A DNA stretch of 64,000 nt from Pseudomonadota bacterium (GTDB lineage: Bacteria; Pseudomonadota; Gammaproteobacteria; Steroidobacterales; Steroidobacteraceae): positions 62,001 through 126,000 of the forward strand of contig JAFEDS010000029.1 in assembly GCA_018241505.1 (NCBI GenBank), read 5' to 3'. A program made the translations under genes and the position numbers. Below the pieces are notes generated by a model. That model saw nothing but the letters and a program-made list of their open reading frames with translations, did not search any database and was not told the DNA's origin. Shown one piece after another: positions 35,255-43,327 of this stretch; the stretch's first letter is position 1, and the number at the start of each line of letters is the position of its first letter.

Positions 35255-36316
35255 TCACTTCTGCGTCACGCGAATCCGGGTGGCCGTCACCTCCACCCTC
35301 ACTCCTTCCAGACTGCGCAGGAAGGCCAGAAACTCATCGGGATTGTCCGTAGAGAAGACTCCACTAACCTCCAGGCCGCGCAACTCGGGCGCGGTAATTT
35401 CGACCGGCTTGGCCGCGTAACGGTTGAATTCGGCCGCGACGCGCTCCAACGGCTCATGATCGAACACGATCTGTCGATGCATCCAGGCGGTCGTGCGGCT
35501 GGCATCGATGTGCGTGAGAGCAATCGGCCACCGTCCCTCAGCCACACTGACTTGCTGGTTGGCACCCAACTCGATGGGCTGGGATGAGTGGTGGCCCGGC
35601 GGAGGTTTGACCGCAATCCGCCCGCTGACCACGGTCACGACGGTGGCTTCCGGTTTCAGTCGAACAGCGAAGCGCGTCCCCAGGTCCACTATTTCGGCCG
35701 GCCCCGCGCTGACCCGAAACGCGCGCTTCGGCTCGTGGACCACGTCGAAGGCGGCCTCACCGGAAGTGAGAACCACGAGCCGCTCAGCCCGGCTGTACTG
35801 GACGGTGAGCGCAGTCTGCGTATTCAGATGGACAACAGTGTTGTCTGGGAGTCGGAAACTGCGCTGCTCTCCGTGGCGCGTTTCCAGGTGCAATGCGGTC
35901 GGGACGTTGGGTTCCCTCATTCGGTTGCCGGATGTCCGATCCCACAACATCGAGCCCAAAAAGGCTGCGGCGACTACTACCCCCGCGGCCAGCGCATACC
36001 AATGAAAATGCCGGCGGGTCTGGACTGTGCCTGCCTCTTTGGAACCGAACCATCGGACCCGATCATCATCGGAATCTGTTCGCGCGCGTGCAATGAGTGC
36101 ATCCATTGAGTAGTCAGCATTCGTGCCAACGGCATGGAGGTCACGCGCTATTGCCGCCACACTCAGGAACTCCTCTACATGCATCGGGGAGGCCTTTAAC
36201 CAGTCCACCAATGCCCCGGATTCTTCGGTGCCCAGCGGCGTCTCGTCGTTCCTGACGAACCATTCGCTTGCCTGTTCCGCAATGGCGGTACGAACTTGTT
36301 TGTCTCTGGCGTTCAT
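35255..36316 (-). CDS. FecR-family anti-sigma/signal-relay protein
   Basis: This 353-residue inner-membrane protein has an N-terminal cytoplasmic domain (QASEWFVRNDE...) that holds the sigma factor and one membrane segment (about residues 105-127, ALAAGVVVAAAFLG). The periplasmic FecR domain follows (TRHGEQRSFRLPDNTVVHLNTQT ... GEAAFDVVHEPKRAFRVSAG) with a C-terminal STN-like part. The ATG 36316 starts four bases after the sigma-factor stop, and the receptor follows directly. It relays receptor occupancy to the ECF sigma factor. Confidence 0.9.
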   Translation of the reverse strand: MNARDKQVRTAIAEQASEWFVRNDETPLGTEESGALVDWLKASPMHVEEFLSVAAIARDLHAVGTNADYSMDALIARARTDSDDDRVRWFGSKEAGTVQTRRHFHWYALAAGVVVAAAFLGSMLWDRTSGNRMREPNVPTALHLETRHGEQRSFRLPDNTVVHLNTQTALTVQYSRAERLVVLTSGEAAFDVVHEPKRAFRVSAGPAEIVDLGTRFAVRLKPEATVVTVVSGRIAVKPPPGHHSSQPIELGANQQVSVAEGRWPIALTHIDASRTTAWMHRQIVFDHEPLERVAAEFNRYAAKPVEITAPELRGLEVSGVFSTDNPDEFLAFLRSLEGVRVEVTATRIRVTQK

Positions 36317-36320
36317 GGTC

Positions 36321-36842
36321 TCAGCCCATCCGTGTCATTCGGCGTCGGCAGTGGCTCAACGCCTGCATTACGTACTTCCGGGCCATCTGGGGAGAGATTC
36401 CCAGTTGGGTCGAGATCTCTCGATATGACAGACCATGAGTGAACCGCAGGACCACCGCCGCCAGGCACTTCGGACGCAACTCGTTCAAAACCACCCGAAG
36501 TCGCGCGGCGCGCTGCGCCGTATCCAGATCGCGTTCGAACGTCGGCAGCAATTCGAGGTGCTCATGGGAGGTGACCTCGTCGATATCCATGCTGGCTGGC
36601 CTGCGCTTATTGAGTACCGCATGCTCTTTCACTAGATTGTTGGCGACCGTATACAGGTAAAGAACTGGGTTACGGATCGCCTCCTGGTCGCTGATGCGGA
36701 GCATCCGCAGATACACCTCCTGCGCCAGATCCGGGACATCGGCTTGGCTGCGGATGCGACGCCTGAAAAAGGCATGCAGCGCACCGCCGTGCTCGGCAAA
36801 GAGCCGTTCGACCAAGGATGGCTTGGGGTCCGCCGCTGTCAC
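36321..36842 (-). CDS. FecI-like ECF sigma factor
   Basis: This sigma-70 family ECF factor of about 173 residues has region 2 (RLFAEHGGALHAFFRRRIRSQADVPDLAQEVYLRM) and region 4 (LNELRPKCLAAVVLRFTHGLSYREISTQLGIS). I chose GTG 36842 because an AGGAGG lies 12 bases upstream and the length then fits the family; the frame extends to 36932. It heads a three-gene unit, sigma-FecR-receptor, and should activate that operon when the receptor is occupied. Confidence 0.88.
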   Translation of the reverse strand: MTAADPKPSLVERLFAEHGGALHAFFRRRIRSQADVPDLAQEVYLRMLRISDQEAIRNPVLYLYTVANNLVKEHAVLNKRRPASMDIDEVTSHEHLELLPTFERDLDTAQRAARLRVVLNELRPKCLAAVVLRFTHGLSYREISTQLGISPQMARKYVMQALSHCRRRMTRMG

Positions 36843-36967
36843 GATGACGGGATTCCTCCTTCCCCTATACGAGTCCCCGGCGGCGGAAATGGCAACCAAA
36901 ATCTTTGGGTGTGCATTTTTGCGTCCGAACACTCGTTGTCATTGAAGCACTTTCAACGGGAGGTTCC

Positions 36968-37573
36968 ATGTTTGATCCAATACGCAGACGCTTTTCCACC
37001 CTGGCAATGGTGTGCGCATTCCTGGGATTGATCACCACCGCTCAGACCCGCGCGGCATGCCTGAATAGCACGACGAATGGCATCCCGACGGCGGCCGCGG
37101 GCCAGTTCAGCCCGGCACTGTACCGTCCTGGAGACTATCCGGGATCGTCGTTGATCCGGGTAGGCGATGACGATGAGGATGATTCGATCGTCGGCTTGTG
37201 GAAGTTCAAGTTGAGTGGATTTCTCAAGGATTTCGGCACGCAGGCCTTTCACGCGGGGGGTACGGAAACCATGTTCTCTGCTGGCGTGGATCCCTCAACG
37301 GGCGACGTTTGCCAAGGAGTCTGGCGCAAAATAGGTCGCTCGACCTATACGTTGAACCACATCGCCATGGCCTGGACGGCACCGGGAGCGCAGTATGGAG
37401 TACTGATTCACATTCATATGACGATTCGGTTGGCTCATTCCGGCGATGCGTTCACCGGCCACTACTCAGTCTCTCTGTTCTCAGCCACTCCTGAAAACCC
37501 CTTCGACGAGAGTGGCGGAGCCTTCGCCAGCGGCGGCGGCGATGTGACTGCATCACGGGTGCGCCCCGATTGA
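36968..37573 (+). CDS. Secreted protein of unknown function
   Basis: This 201-residue exported protein has a signal peptide (RRFSTLAMVCAFLGLITTAQTRAACL). The mature part is beta-rich with the run IVGLWKFKLSGFLKD and a Gly-rich end. The start ATG 36968 has GGGAGG five bases upstream; the longer frame from 36905 would bury the signal. It is divergent from the FecI operon, with about 125 bases between. No family is recognised. Confidence 0.75.
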   Translation: MFDPIRRRFSTLAMVCAFLGLITTAQTRAACLNSTTNGIPTAAAGQFSPALYRPGDYPGSSLIRVGDDDEDDSIVGLWKFKLSGFLKDFGTQAFHAGGTETMFSAGVDPSTGDVCQGVWRKIGRSTYTLNHIAMAWTAPGAQYGVLIHIHMTIRLAHSGDAFTGHYSVSLFSATPENPFDESGGAFASGGGDVTASRVRPD

Positions 37574-37616
37574 GTGTGACGTCGGCTACAGGGTGATTGA
37601 ATCCAATGCGCGCGTC

Positions 37617-38558
37617 CTACCGGTTAGTGTGTCTGTTTGCCTGCCGCGTCTGTGTTCTGACTTCGGCGGCACTGACATTCGCCGCCCCTGTAGCCGATTT
37701 TGCACGCTCGACCCGTTTGCGAATATAACTGCGCAGGGTGGTCGACCCGCGCACTGCCTGATCCTCAAAGTCAAAATCGCTGCGCAAGGTCTCCTCAGCC
37801 ATGCGTGAGTAGGCCTCGGCTGCTGCCGCCGAGAACCCCAACTCGCGATAAGCGTCGCGGAATCGACTGGGATCGGTCACAGAGACTTCCACGGGTCTAT
37901 TGAGCGCAACAGCAAACGCTTCTGCCACATCCGCAGAAGTGTAGCGGGCCGGTCCTTCGACATAGCGGATCGACACGTCCTCGAGCGATGACAGGAGCCT
38001 TTCGGCTGCCAACATGCCAGCATCGCTCGGCGCAACCATGGGCAGCGCGAAATCACGCGGGTACATTGTCTGCACCTCGCCAGATTTCCGAATCTTCTCC
38101 AGTTGGTTGTCCCAGTTGCTCATGTAGAACCCGGCGCGATTGATTGCCGCCGGTACGGGCTGACGACTGAGCCCCTGCTCGAGCTCCCACAGCACACTCG
38201 AATCGCCAATTCCTTTCCCGGGCATCGCGCCAGCGGTCGACTGCGCGACAACTTTTTCCAACCCGGAGTCTGCGAGCGCGGCAAGTATGTTGGATACGGT
38301 ATGCAGCTCGATCGCATCAGTATCGCCGCGCACGTCGGCTGGCGGGTTTATGAGGAAAGCACGTCGACCCCGCCTGAAGGCTGCGCGGAGGGCGTCTACG
38401 TCCTCGATGTCGGCCACTGCCACTCGAGCACCCCTGGCTTGCAAGTCTCTTGCATGCGCAGCATCACGAGTGACAATCGTCACCGTTTGACCTTGGCTCA
38501 TGAGACTTTCGGCGACGGCCGAGCCCACGTGCCCGGTAGCACCCATAACCACAAACAT
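37617..38558 (-). CDS. NmrA-like NAD(P)-binding protein
   Basis: This 313-residue Rossmann protein opens with MFVVMGATGHVGSAVAESL and has the NmrA/HSCARG-like layout (DIEDVDALRAAFRRGRRAFLINPP, VVAQSTAGA, RAGFYMSNW). Members sense the NADP redox state or reduce small substrates; here the full catalytic set is not evident. The start ATG 38558 has GGAGGGG eight bases upstream. It is the first of two adjacent minus-strand dehydrogenase-like genes. Confidence 0.82.
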   Translation of the reverse strand: MFVVMGATGHVGSAVAESLMSQGQTVTIVTRDAAHARDLQARGARVAVADIEDVDALRAAFRRGRRAFLINPPADVRGDTDAIELHTVSNILAALADSGLEKVVAQSTAGAMPGKGIGDSSVLWELEQGLSRQPVPAAINRAGFYMSNWDNQLEKIRKSGEVQTMYPRDFALPMVAPSDAGMLAAERLLSSLEDVSIRYVEGPARYTSADVAEAFAVALNRPVEVSVTDPSRFRDAYRELGFSAAAAEAYSRMAEETLRSDFDFEDQAVRGSTTLRSYIRKRVERAKSATGAANVSAAEVRTQTRQANRHTNR

Positions 38559-38722
38559 GTGTACCCCTCCAAACGATCCATCGTCGGTAGCACGCAACGA
38601 TCCCGTTGATGTCCGCGCGATAGCGCGGGTGGACGCAGCGCGGCGGTGGCCGCGAAGCTGCTGAAGGAGCTGCTCGCCGCAGTATTGGAGCGCGGCCTGC
38701 CGTCTAGTAGTTTGCGCGTGGG

Positions 38723-39478
38723 CTACTGAGCCACATAGCCTCCATCCACCGTCAGCACGCTCCCCGTCATGAATTTTGCATCATCGCCGGCCAGGAACAG
38801 GATTGCCGCGGCAATCTCTTCCGGCGTAGCCAGCCGGCCCATGGGGTGGGAGTTGGCAAAACCTGCCTGAGCGTCCTTATTTCCTGACGTAAAGCGCTCG
38901 AGCATCGGCGTCGTCACGCCACCCGGAGCCACCGCGTTCACGCGTACGCCCATGCGTGCCGTTTCCAGCGCAGCAGATCGCGTGAGACCATTGATGGCGT
39001 GCTTGCTGGCGACGTAGACCGAGGCCCCGGCCATGCCAACCTCGCCGACCATTGAAGATAGATTCACGATCGCCCCGCCCTGTTTTGCAATGACGGGAAT
39101 CTCATGTTTCATGGCGAAGAGCGTACCCTTCACGTTGATGTCGAAAGTGCGAGTAAAGTTTTCTGCCGTCTGCTGGACGACCGGGCCGAGGGTACCCTCG
39201 GTACCAGCGTTGTTGACTGCGATATCCAATCGGCCGAATTCACGCACAGCCCCTTCGACCCAGCCGCGAACGTGCTCTTCATTCGCAACATCGCCGGCAG
39301 CGAATGCGGCTCGCGCGCCGCGCGCTCGCAAACTCGAAATGAATTCCTCTCCAACGGCTGCATTGCGGCCCGTCAAAAACACCGATGCGCCTGCTGCGGC
39401 GAATGCTTCAGCCGTCGCACGGCCGATTCCGGCCGTCGCCCCAATGATCAGAGCGACCTTGTCTCTAAACATAGCCAT
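38723..39478 (-). CDS. Short-chain dehydrogenase/reductase (SDR)
   Basis: This 251-residue classical SDR has the GATAGIGRA nucleotide loop, NNAG, Ser-Tyr-Lys catalytic residues (NLSSM, YVASKHA) and the typical end GSVLTVDGGYVAQ. It probably oxidises or reduces a hydroxyl/keto group with NAD(P). ATG 39478 (then a second Met) has GGGAAG upstream; the longer frame lacks support. It is divergent from a LysR regulator across 77 bases, so LysR probably controls it. Substrate unknown. Confidence 0.88.
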   Translation of the reverse strand: MAMFRDKVALIIGATAGIGRATAEAFAAAGASVFLTGRNAAVGEEFISSLRARGARAAFAAGDVANEEHVRGWVEGAVREFGRLDIAVNNAGTEGTLGPVVQQTAENFTRTFDINVKGTLFAMKHEIPVIAKQGGAIVNLSSMVGEVGMAGASVYVASKHAINGLTRSAALETARMGVRVNAVAPGGVTTPMLERFTSGNKDAQAGFANSHPMGRLATPEEIAAAILFLAGDDAKFMTGSVLTVDGGYVAQ

Positions 39479-39555
39479 AGGCACTTCCCACTTCACCTGC
39501 CAGCCTGGCAGGGCTCCCACACTAAATCGCCCACCGATCCGAGGACATTCCCGAT

Positions 39556-40497
39556 ATGCGCAAGCCAACTTTGCAAAAACGCACAGCCTCGCTGGAGTGG
39601 GATGATCTTCGCTGCGTGCTCGCCATTGCACGGGCTGGTTCCCTGAGTGGTGCCGCGCGAGCACTGGCAGTGGAACACTCCACAGTGTTCCGCCGATTGA
39701 ATGCGATAGAAAAACGGCTGGGCGTGAAGCTATTCCAGCGTACACGCGGCGGGTACGTGCCTACGGAGAGTGGCGAAATTACCGCAGCATCAGCCAGCGT
39801 GATGGAATCTCAAGCGCTGGATATCGAACGGCGTATCGTAGGCGCTGACGAGCGGCTGTCCGGGGTCGTGCGGCTCGCGACGAGCGAGTTGTTCGCAGGA
39901 TATCTCCTCCCGCAAGCGCTGAAGACTTTTAGCGCTGCACACCCGGACATTGAAATCGAGGTCGATGCCGCCAGCCGTATCGTCGATCTCAACCGGCGCG
40001 AAGCGGACGTCGCACTACGCGCCTCGACATCGGCACCGGAACACTTCGTTGGCAAGCAAGTCGGTGAGCTCAGGTATGCCATGTATGCCGCGCCAGAGGT
40101 CATCCCGCCCACTCCCTACAATCTCTCTGAGCTCCCGTGGCTGGGCTTCGCCGAAAGTCTCTCGTATCTCGCAATCGCGCGATGGCAGCGGGCACAGAGC
40201 GCGCGCACTCCCCACGTGCGATTTGGGTCACTCGCATCGATGATGCAAGCGGCCGCCGAGGGTTTGGGTGTAGCGATATTGCCGCTATTCGCCGCTGAAT
40301 ATCAGCCCACTCTGGTGCGACTGGGTGCGGCGTTGGATCAGCCGCGTATGAGGCTTTGGGTACTCAGCCACAAGGAGGTGCGGAATAACGCCCGCGTGAA
40401 AGCCCTTTCCCGCCATCTTATACGAGAAGTTCCTCGCGTGCTTTCAGCCCGGCAGAAGATAGCGACTCGAGGCTTCCAACCCGAGCACACATCATAA
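39556..40497 (+). CDS. LysR-family transcriptional regulator
   Basis: This 313-residue regulator has an N-terminal winged helix (about residues 14-72, WDDLRCVLAIARAGSLSGAARALAVEHSTVFRRLNAIEKRLGVKLFQR) and a periplasmic-binding-like effector domain. It is divergent from the SDR gene. By LysR custom it would bind the shared 77-base region and respond to a metabolite linked to that enzyme. Confidence 0.9.
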   Translation: MRKPTLQKRTASLEWDDLRCVLAIARAGSLSGAARALAVEHSTVFRRLNAIEKRLGVKLFQRTRGGYVPTESGEITAASASVMESQALDIERRIVGADERLSGVVRLATSELFAGYLLPQALKTFSAAHPDIEIEVDAASRIVDLNRREADVALRASTSAPEHFVGKQVGELRYAMYAAPEVIPPTPYNLSELPWLGFAESLSYLAIARWQRAQSARTPHVRFGSLASMMQAAAEGLGVAILPLFAAEYQPTLVRLGAALDQPRMRLWVLSHKEVRNNARVKALSRHLIREVPRVLSARQKIATRGFQPEHTS

Positions 40498-40644
40498 CCA
40501 GACCTCGTACAACCTACCTTTCCGCCACCGGGAACGTCAATCGCTGCCATATTCGCCGCAATTCTCCGGTCCCATAACCTAGCCCATCCCTCATGGCGAT
40601 GCTGTGCCATGAGCGGGCTCGATTTATTCCATGGAGAACATATC

Positions 40645-41130
40645 ATGCGTAATATAGTGTCGAATTCGACATTACTCTGGGCAATCGCCCTGCAACTCGG
40701 GTTTTGTGTTGTCAATCCAGCGCAGGCCGGCATCCCAGGCTCAACCTCTCAAATCAACCTCGATGCTCACGGAGTTGCACTCGGCGGGTACGATCCTGTC
40801 GCCTACTTCGACCAAGGCAAGCCCACTCGCGGCAACGAGAAATTCTCTGCATCCTACGGCGGTGCCCAGTACTTCTTTGCCACCGCCGAGCATCGCCAGA
40901 CATTTCTGAAGAATCCGCGCGCCTACTTGCCCGAGTTCGGCGGCTTCTGTGTGGTGGGCGCCGCCCATGGCTCGAAAGTGGATGTCGATCCCGAAACGGG
41001 CAAAGTGGTGAACGGCCATCTCTATCTCAACAACAGCGCGCGTGTTCTCGAGATTTTCAACCAGGACCGCACGGGCAACATCACCAAGGCCGAGAGCAAC
41101 TGGCCGGCTGTCAAGGACAAGCCTCTCTGA
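40645..41130 (+). CDS. Exported YHS-domain protein
   Basis: This 161-residue protein has a signal peptide (LLWAIALQLGFCVVNPAQAG) followed by a YHS-type domain (VALGGYDPVAYFDQGK ... FFATAEHRQTFLKNPRAYLPEFGGFCV). Related domains occur in metal- and copper-handling proteins. GGAGA lies eight bases before ATG 40645. Its neighbour across the convergent gap is the EF-hand protein. Role in metal handling is a guess from the domain and from the nearby bufferin genes. Confidence 0.85.
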   Translation: MRNIVSNSTLLWAIALQLGFCVVNPAQAGIPGSTSQINLDAHGVALGGYDPVAYFDQGKPTRGNEKFSASYGGAQYFFATAEHRQTFLKNPRAYLPEFGGFCVVGAAHGSKVDVDPETGKVVNGHLYLNNSARVLEIFNQDRTGNITKAESNWPAVKDKPL

Positions 41131-41206
41131 CTTCCTCGAACCGGCGCTGCAGCTCCGGCAGCTCGGGGTGTTCAACCACTGCCGGAGCGAAACGCCGACA
41201 CCACTG

Positions 41207-41614
41207 TCAGGTGTTTCCGCGCGCGAAAGCCCGGGCCATCTCGTCGACCGACACCATATTGTCGGTCTTCTGCATGCTCTCGAACTTTCGAGTGGCGTAA
41301 GCAACGTACTCCTCTTTCGAGATAGTGCCGTCGTGATCCGTATCGATCGCCCGGGCCTGATAGTTCACCCCGCCGGTGGCGAAATCCTTATCCGCAACGG
41401 CGATGGGAATGGTGCTGCCGCCGTGCGCCATCATGTCCCAAGTCTTTTGTGCGTAAGCAATCATTTCCTCGCGGGTGATCATATGATCGCCGTTGGTATC
41501 CATTTCCTTGGCATCGAAGTGCATGTTGCCAGTCGCAAAGCCATTGGACTGTGCCTGCACCCACCCGGCCAGTGAGAGCATCAGGATGCCGAGATTGCAG
41601 TGTTTGAGACGCAT
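41207..41614 (-). CDS. Exported EF-hand calcium-binding protein, sigma-54 controlled
   Basis: This 135-residue protein has a signal peptide (NLGILMLSLAGWVQAQ) and two EF-hand loops (DTNGDHMITREE and DTDHDGTISKEE) about 55 residues apart. It should bind calcium in the periplasm. The start ATG 41614 has AAGGA nine bases upstream. A sigma-54 promoter sits at 41661-41675, about 47 bases upstream of the start, with a paired enhancer further up. This ties it to the same control as the bufferin genes. Confidence 0.85.
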   Translation of the reverse strand: MRLKHCNLGILMLSLAGWVQAQSNGFATGNMHFDAKEMDTNGDHMITREEMIAYAQKTWDMMAHGGSTIPIAVADKDFATGGVNYQARAIDTDHDGTISKEEYVAYATRKFESMQKTDNMVSVDEMARAFARGNT

Positions 41615-41660
41615 GTGCTTTTTCCTTCGTTTGATTGAGGGAGAACCCGCCGATCTCAAA

Positions 41661-41675
41661 GCAACCGCCGTGCCA
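41661..41675 (-). promoter_or_regulatory. Sigma-54 promoter 1 (EF-hand gene)
   Basis: On the minus strand the sequence is GTGGCACGGCGGTTGCTTT: TGGCAC, five bases, TTGC, matching the sigma-54 -24/-12 consensus exactly. It lies about 47 bases before the EF-hand start. Confidence 0.85.
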
Positions 41676-41726
41676 CCGCATAAACCCCCATAAAATCAAA
41701 TAACTGCGTGAACCAAGGCGCGGCGC

Positions 41727-41765
41727 CCCGTAACAGGCTGCGGCGGCCCGCAACCCGTTGCGGGC
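41727..41765. promoter_or_regulatory. Paired enhancer element 1
   Basis: CCCGTAACAGGCTGCGGC (41727-41744) is followed by GCCCGCAACCCGTTGCGGGC (41746-41765), a palindrome with 9-bp arms. They lie 52-90 bases upstream of sigma-54 promoter 1, the usual distance for NtrC-type activators. The same pair recurs at three other promoters. Confidence 0.75.
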
Positions 41766-41776
41766 ATGGGCTGGGG

Positions 41777-43327
41777 TTAGAGCTCGTGGTCGGTGGCGAA
41801 ATCAGCCCGCGTAATCCCCAGCTTGCGGATTCGGAAGCGGGTGGTACTGGCATTCATTTTCAACAGTCTGGCGGCACCCTGGGGTCCTTCAATGACCCCG
41901 CGCGTTCTTTTCAGAATTGCAATGATGTGATTGCGCTCAACGGCCTCCAGCGATTGCGACTCGGCTCGCTGGCTACTCTTGTCCCCTTCGGGAGTGTCAG
42001 TCCTCGCGGCCGCAGCAGGGGGCTGAACCGCGTCCGCGTCGTCCAATCTCCAATTCACTCGCAACACATTGCCCGGCGACAGCACTGCGGCGCGTTCGAT
42101 TGTGTTCTGCAAGTCACGAATGTTGCCGGGCCACGGATGGGCCTTCAGGGCAGTCAAGGTTTGTGGCTCGATTTCTGTCAGCCCTTTGCCCATTTTCCGT
42201 CCCATGCGGCGCATGAAATGTACGGCCAACGGCTCGATGTCTTCCGGCCGCTCCCGCAATGGCGGCAGCTCGAGGGGAAACACATTCAGGCGGTAGAACA
42301 GATCCGCCCGAAATCGCCCGCTGCGGGAATCCGCCGCCAGGTCGCGGTTGGTCGCAGCAATCACACGTACGTTCACCTTCTGGGTTTTTGAGCTGCCCAC
42401 GGGCTCGAATTCCTGCTCCTGCAGGACCCGTAGCAGTTTGGCCTGGGTTTCCAGGGGCAACTCGCTGACCTCGTCGAGAAACAGTGTGCCACCATCGGCC
42501 AACTCGAAGCGGCCAACCCTGCGGTCCGTAGCGCCGGTAAAAGCGCCTTTGACATGTCCGAACAGCTCGCTCTCAACCAACCCGGCCGAAATCGCGCTGC
42601 AATTGAGCTTGATCATGGGTCGCTCGCGCCGGCCGCTGCCTTCATGGAGCGCCCGGGCAATCAATTCCTTGCCCGTCCCCGTCTCCCCGTGAATCAACAC
42701 CGTGCAGTCTGTAGGGGCAACCACTGCCACCTGGCTGAGCACGGCCTGCAATGCGGGACTCGAGCCGACGATATCACCACCATGGGAGCCTTCCGCGATC
42801 TCCTGCTTGAGATAGCGGTTTTCCTGCTGCAGCCGACCCTTCAGAACCTCGAGCTCTTTGAGCGCTGCCGTCAACTCCGACGTGCGGGCCGCTACGCGCG
42901 CTTCGAGCTCGCGATTGGCTTCCTCGAGCTTGGTTTCCAGCATCCGCCTGGCAAGGTGCACCCGCACACGGGCCAGGACTTCCTCTGACTGAAAAGGCTT
43001 GGTGACGTAGTCGTTGGCTCCAGCCGCGAATGCACGGACCTTGTCCTGAGCGTCAGCCAGTGCCGTCATGAAAATCACGGGCAACTGCGACTGATTCGGC
43101 AGCTTGCGCAAGCGCCGGCAGGTTTCAAAACCATCGATGCCGGGCATCATGACATCCAACAGCACGAGATCCGGCGCTGCGTATTGGACTTGCTCCACTG
43201 CGCTCTCCCCATCCGGTGCGACCCGGACCCGATATCCCGCCTGGGTCAGTGTCTCGAGCAGAAATCCGATGTTGGCGCGCGTGTCGTCAACTACGAGTAT
43301 GGAGCGCTGATTTGCAATCTCGTTCAT
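41777..43327 (-). CDS. NtrC-family sigma-54 response regulator
   Basis: This 516-residue protein has a receiver domain with the phospho-acceptor Asp58 ([11 protein letters not shown]), a coiled-coil linker (about 135-175), an AAA+ sigma-54 activation domain (Walker [15 protein letters not shown] loop near residue 260, Walker [10 protein letters not shown]) and a Fis-type helix-turn-helix ([13 protein letters not shown] ... [13 protein letters not shown]). It should hydrolyse ATP to open sigma-54 promoters. Its ATG overlaps the kinase stop by four bases (ATGA). The repeated sigma-54 promoters and paired enhancers in this window are its likely targets. Confidence 0.93.
   Translation of the reverse strand: MNEIANQRSILVVDDTRANIGFLLETLTQAGYRVRVAPDGESAVEQVQYAAPDLVLLDVMMPGIDGFETCRRLRKLPNQSQLPVIFMTALADAQDKVRAFAAGANDYVTKPFQSEEVLARVRVHLARRMLETKLEEANRELEARVAARTSELTAALKELEVLKGRLQQENRYLKQEIAEGSHGGDIVGSSPALQAVLSQVAVVAPTDCTVLIHGETGTGKELIARALHEGSGRRERPMIKLNCSAISAGLVESELFGHVKGAFTGATDRRVGRFELADGGTLFLDEVSELPLETQAKLLRVLQEQEFEPVGSSKTQKVNVRVIAATNRDLAADSRSGRFRADLFYRLNVFPLELPPLRERPEDIEPLAVHFMRRMGRKMGKGLTEIEPQTLTALKAHPWPGNIRDLQNTIERAAVLSPGNVLRVNWRLDDADAVQPPAAAARTDTPEGDKSSQRAESQSLEAVERNHIIAILKRTRGVIEGPQGAARLLKMNASTTRFRIRKLGITRADFATDHEL

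Noticed and set aside
31787-36842. FecI-FecR-STN receptor set as regulator of the lasso cluster
   Set aside because: It is 11 kb away with unrelated genes between, and the lasso-side receptor lacks an STN domain.
38050-38060. GC...ATGCCA inside the NmrA-like gene as a sigma-54 site
   Set aside because: It lies within coding sequence with a poor -12 part and no enhancer nearby.
38598-38722. Possible C-terminal gene fragment (LLKELLAAVLERGLPSSSLRVGY)
   Set aside because: It is too short, has no start and no recognisable domain.
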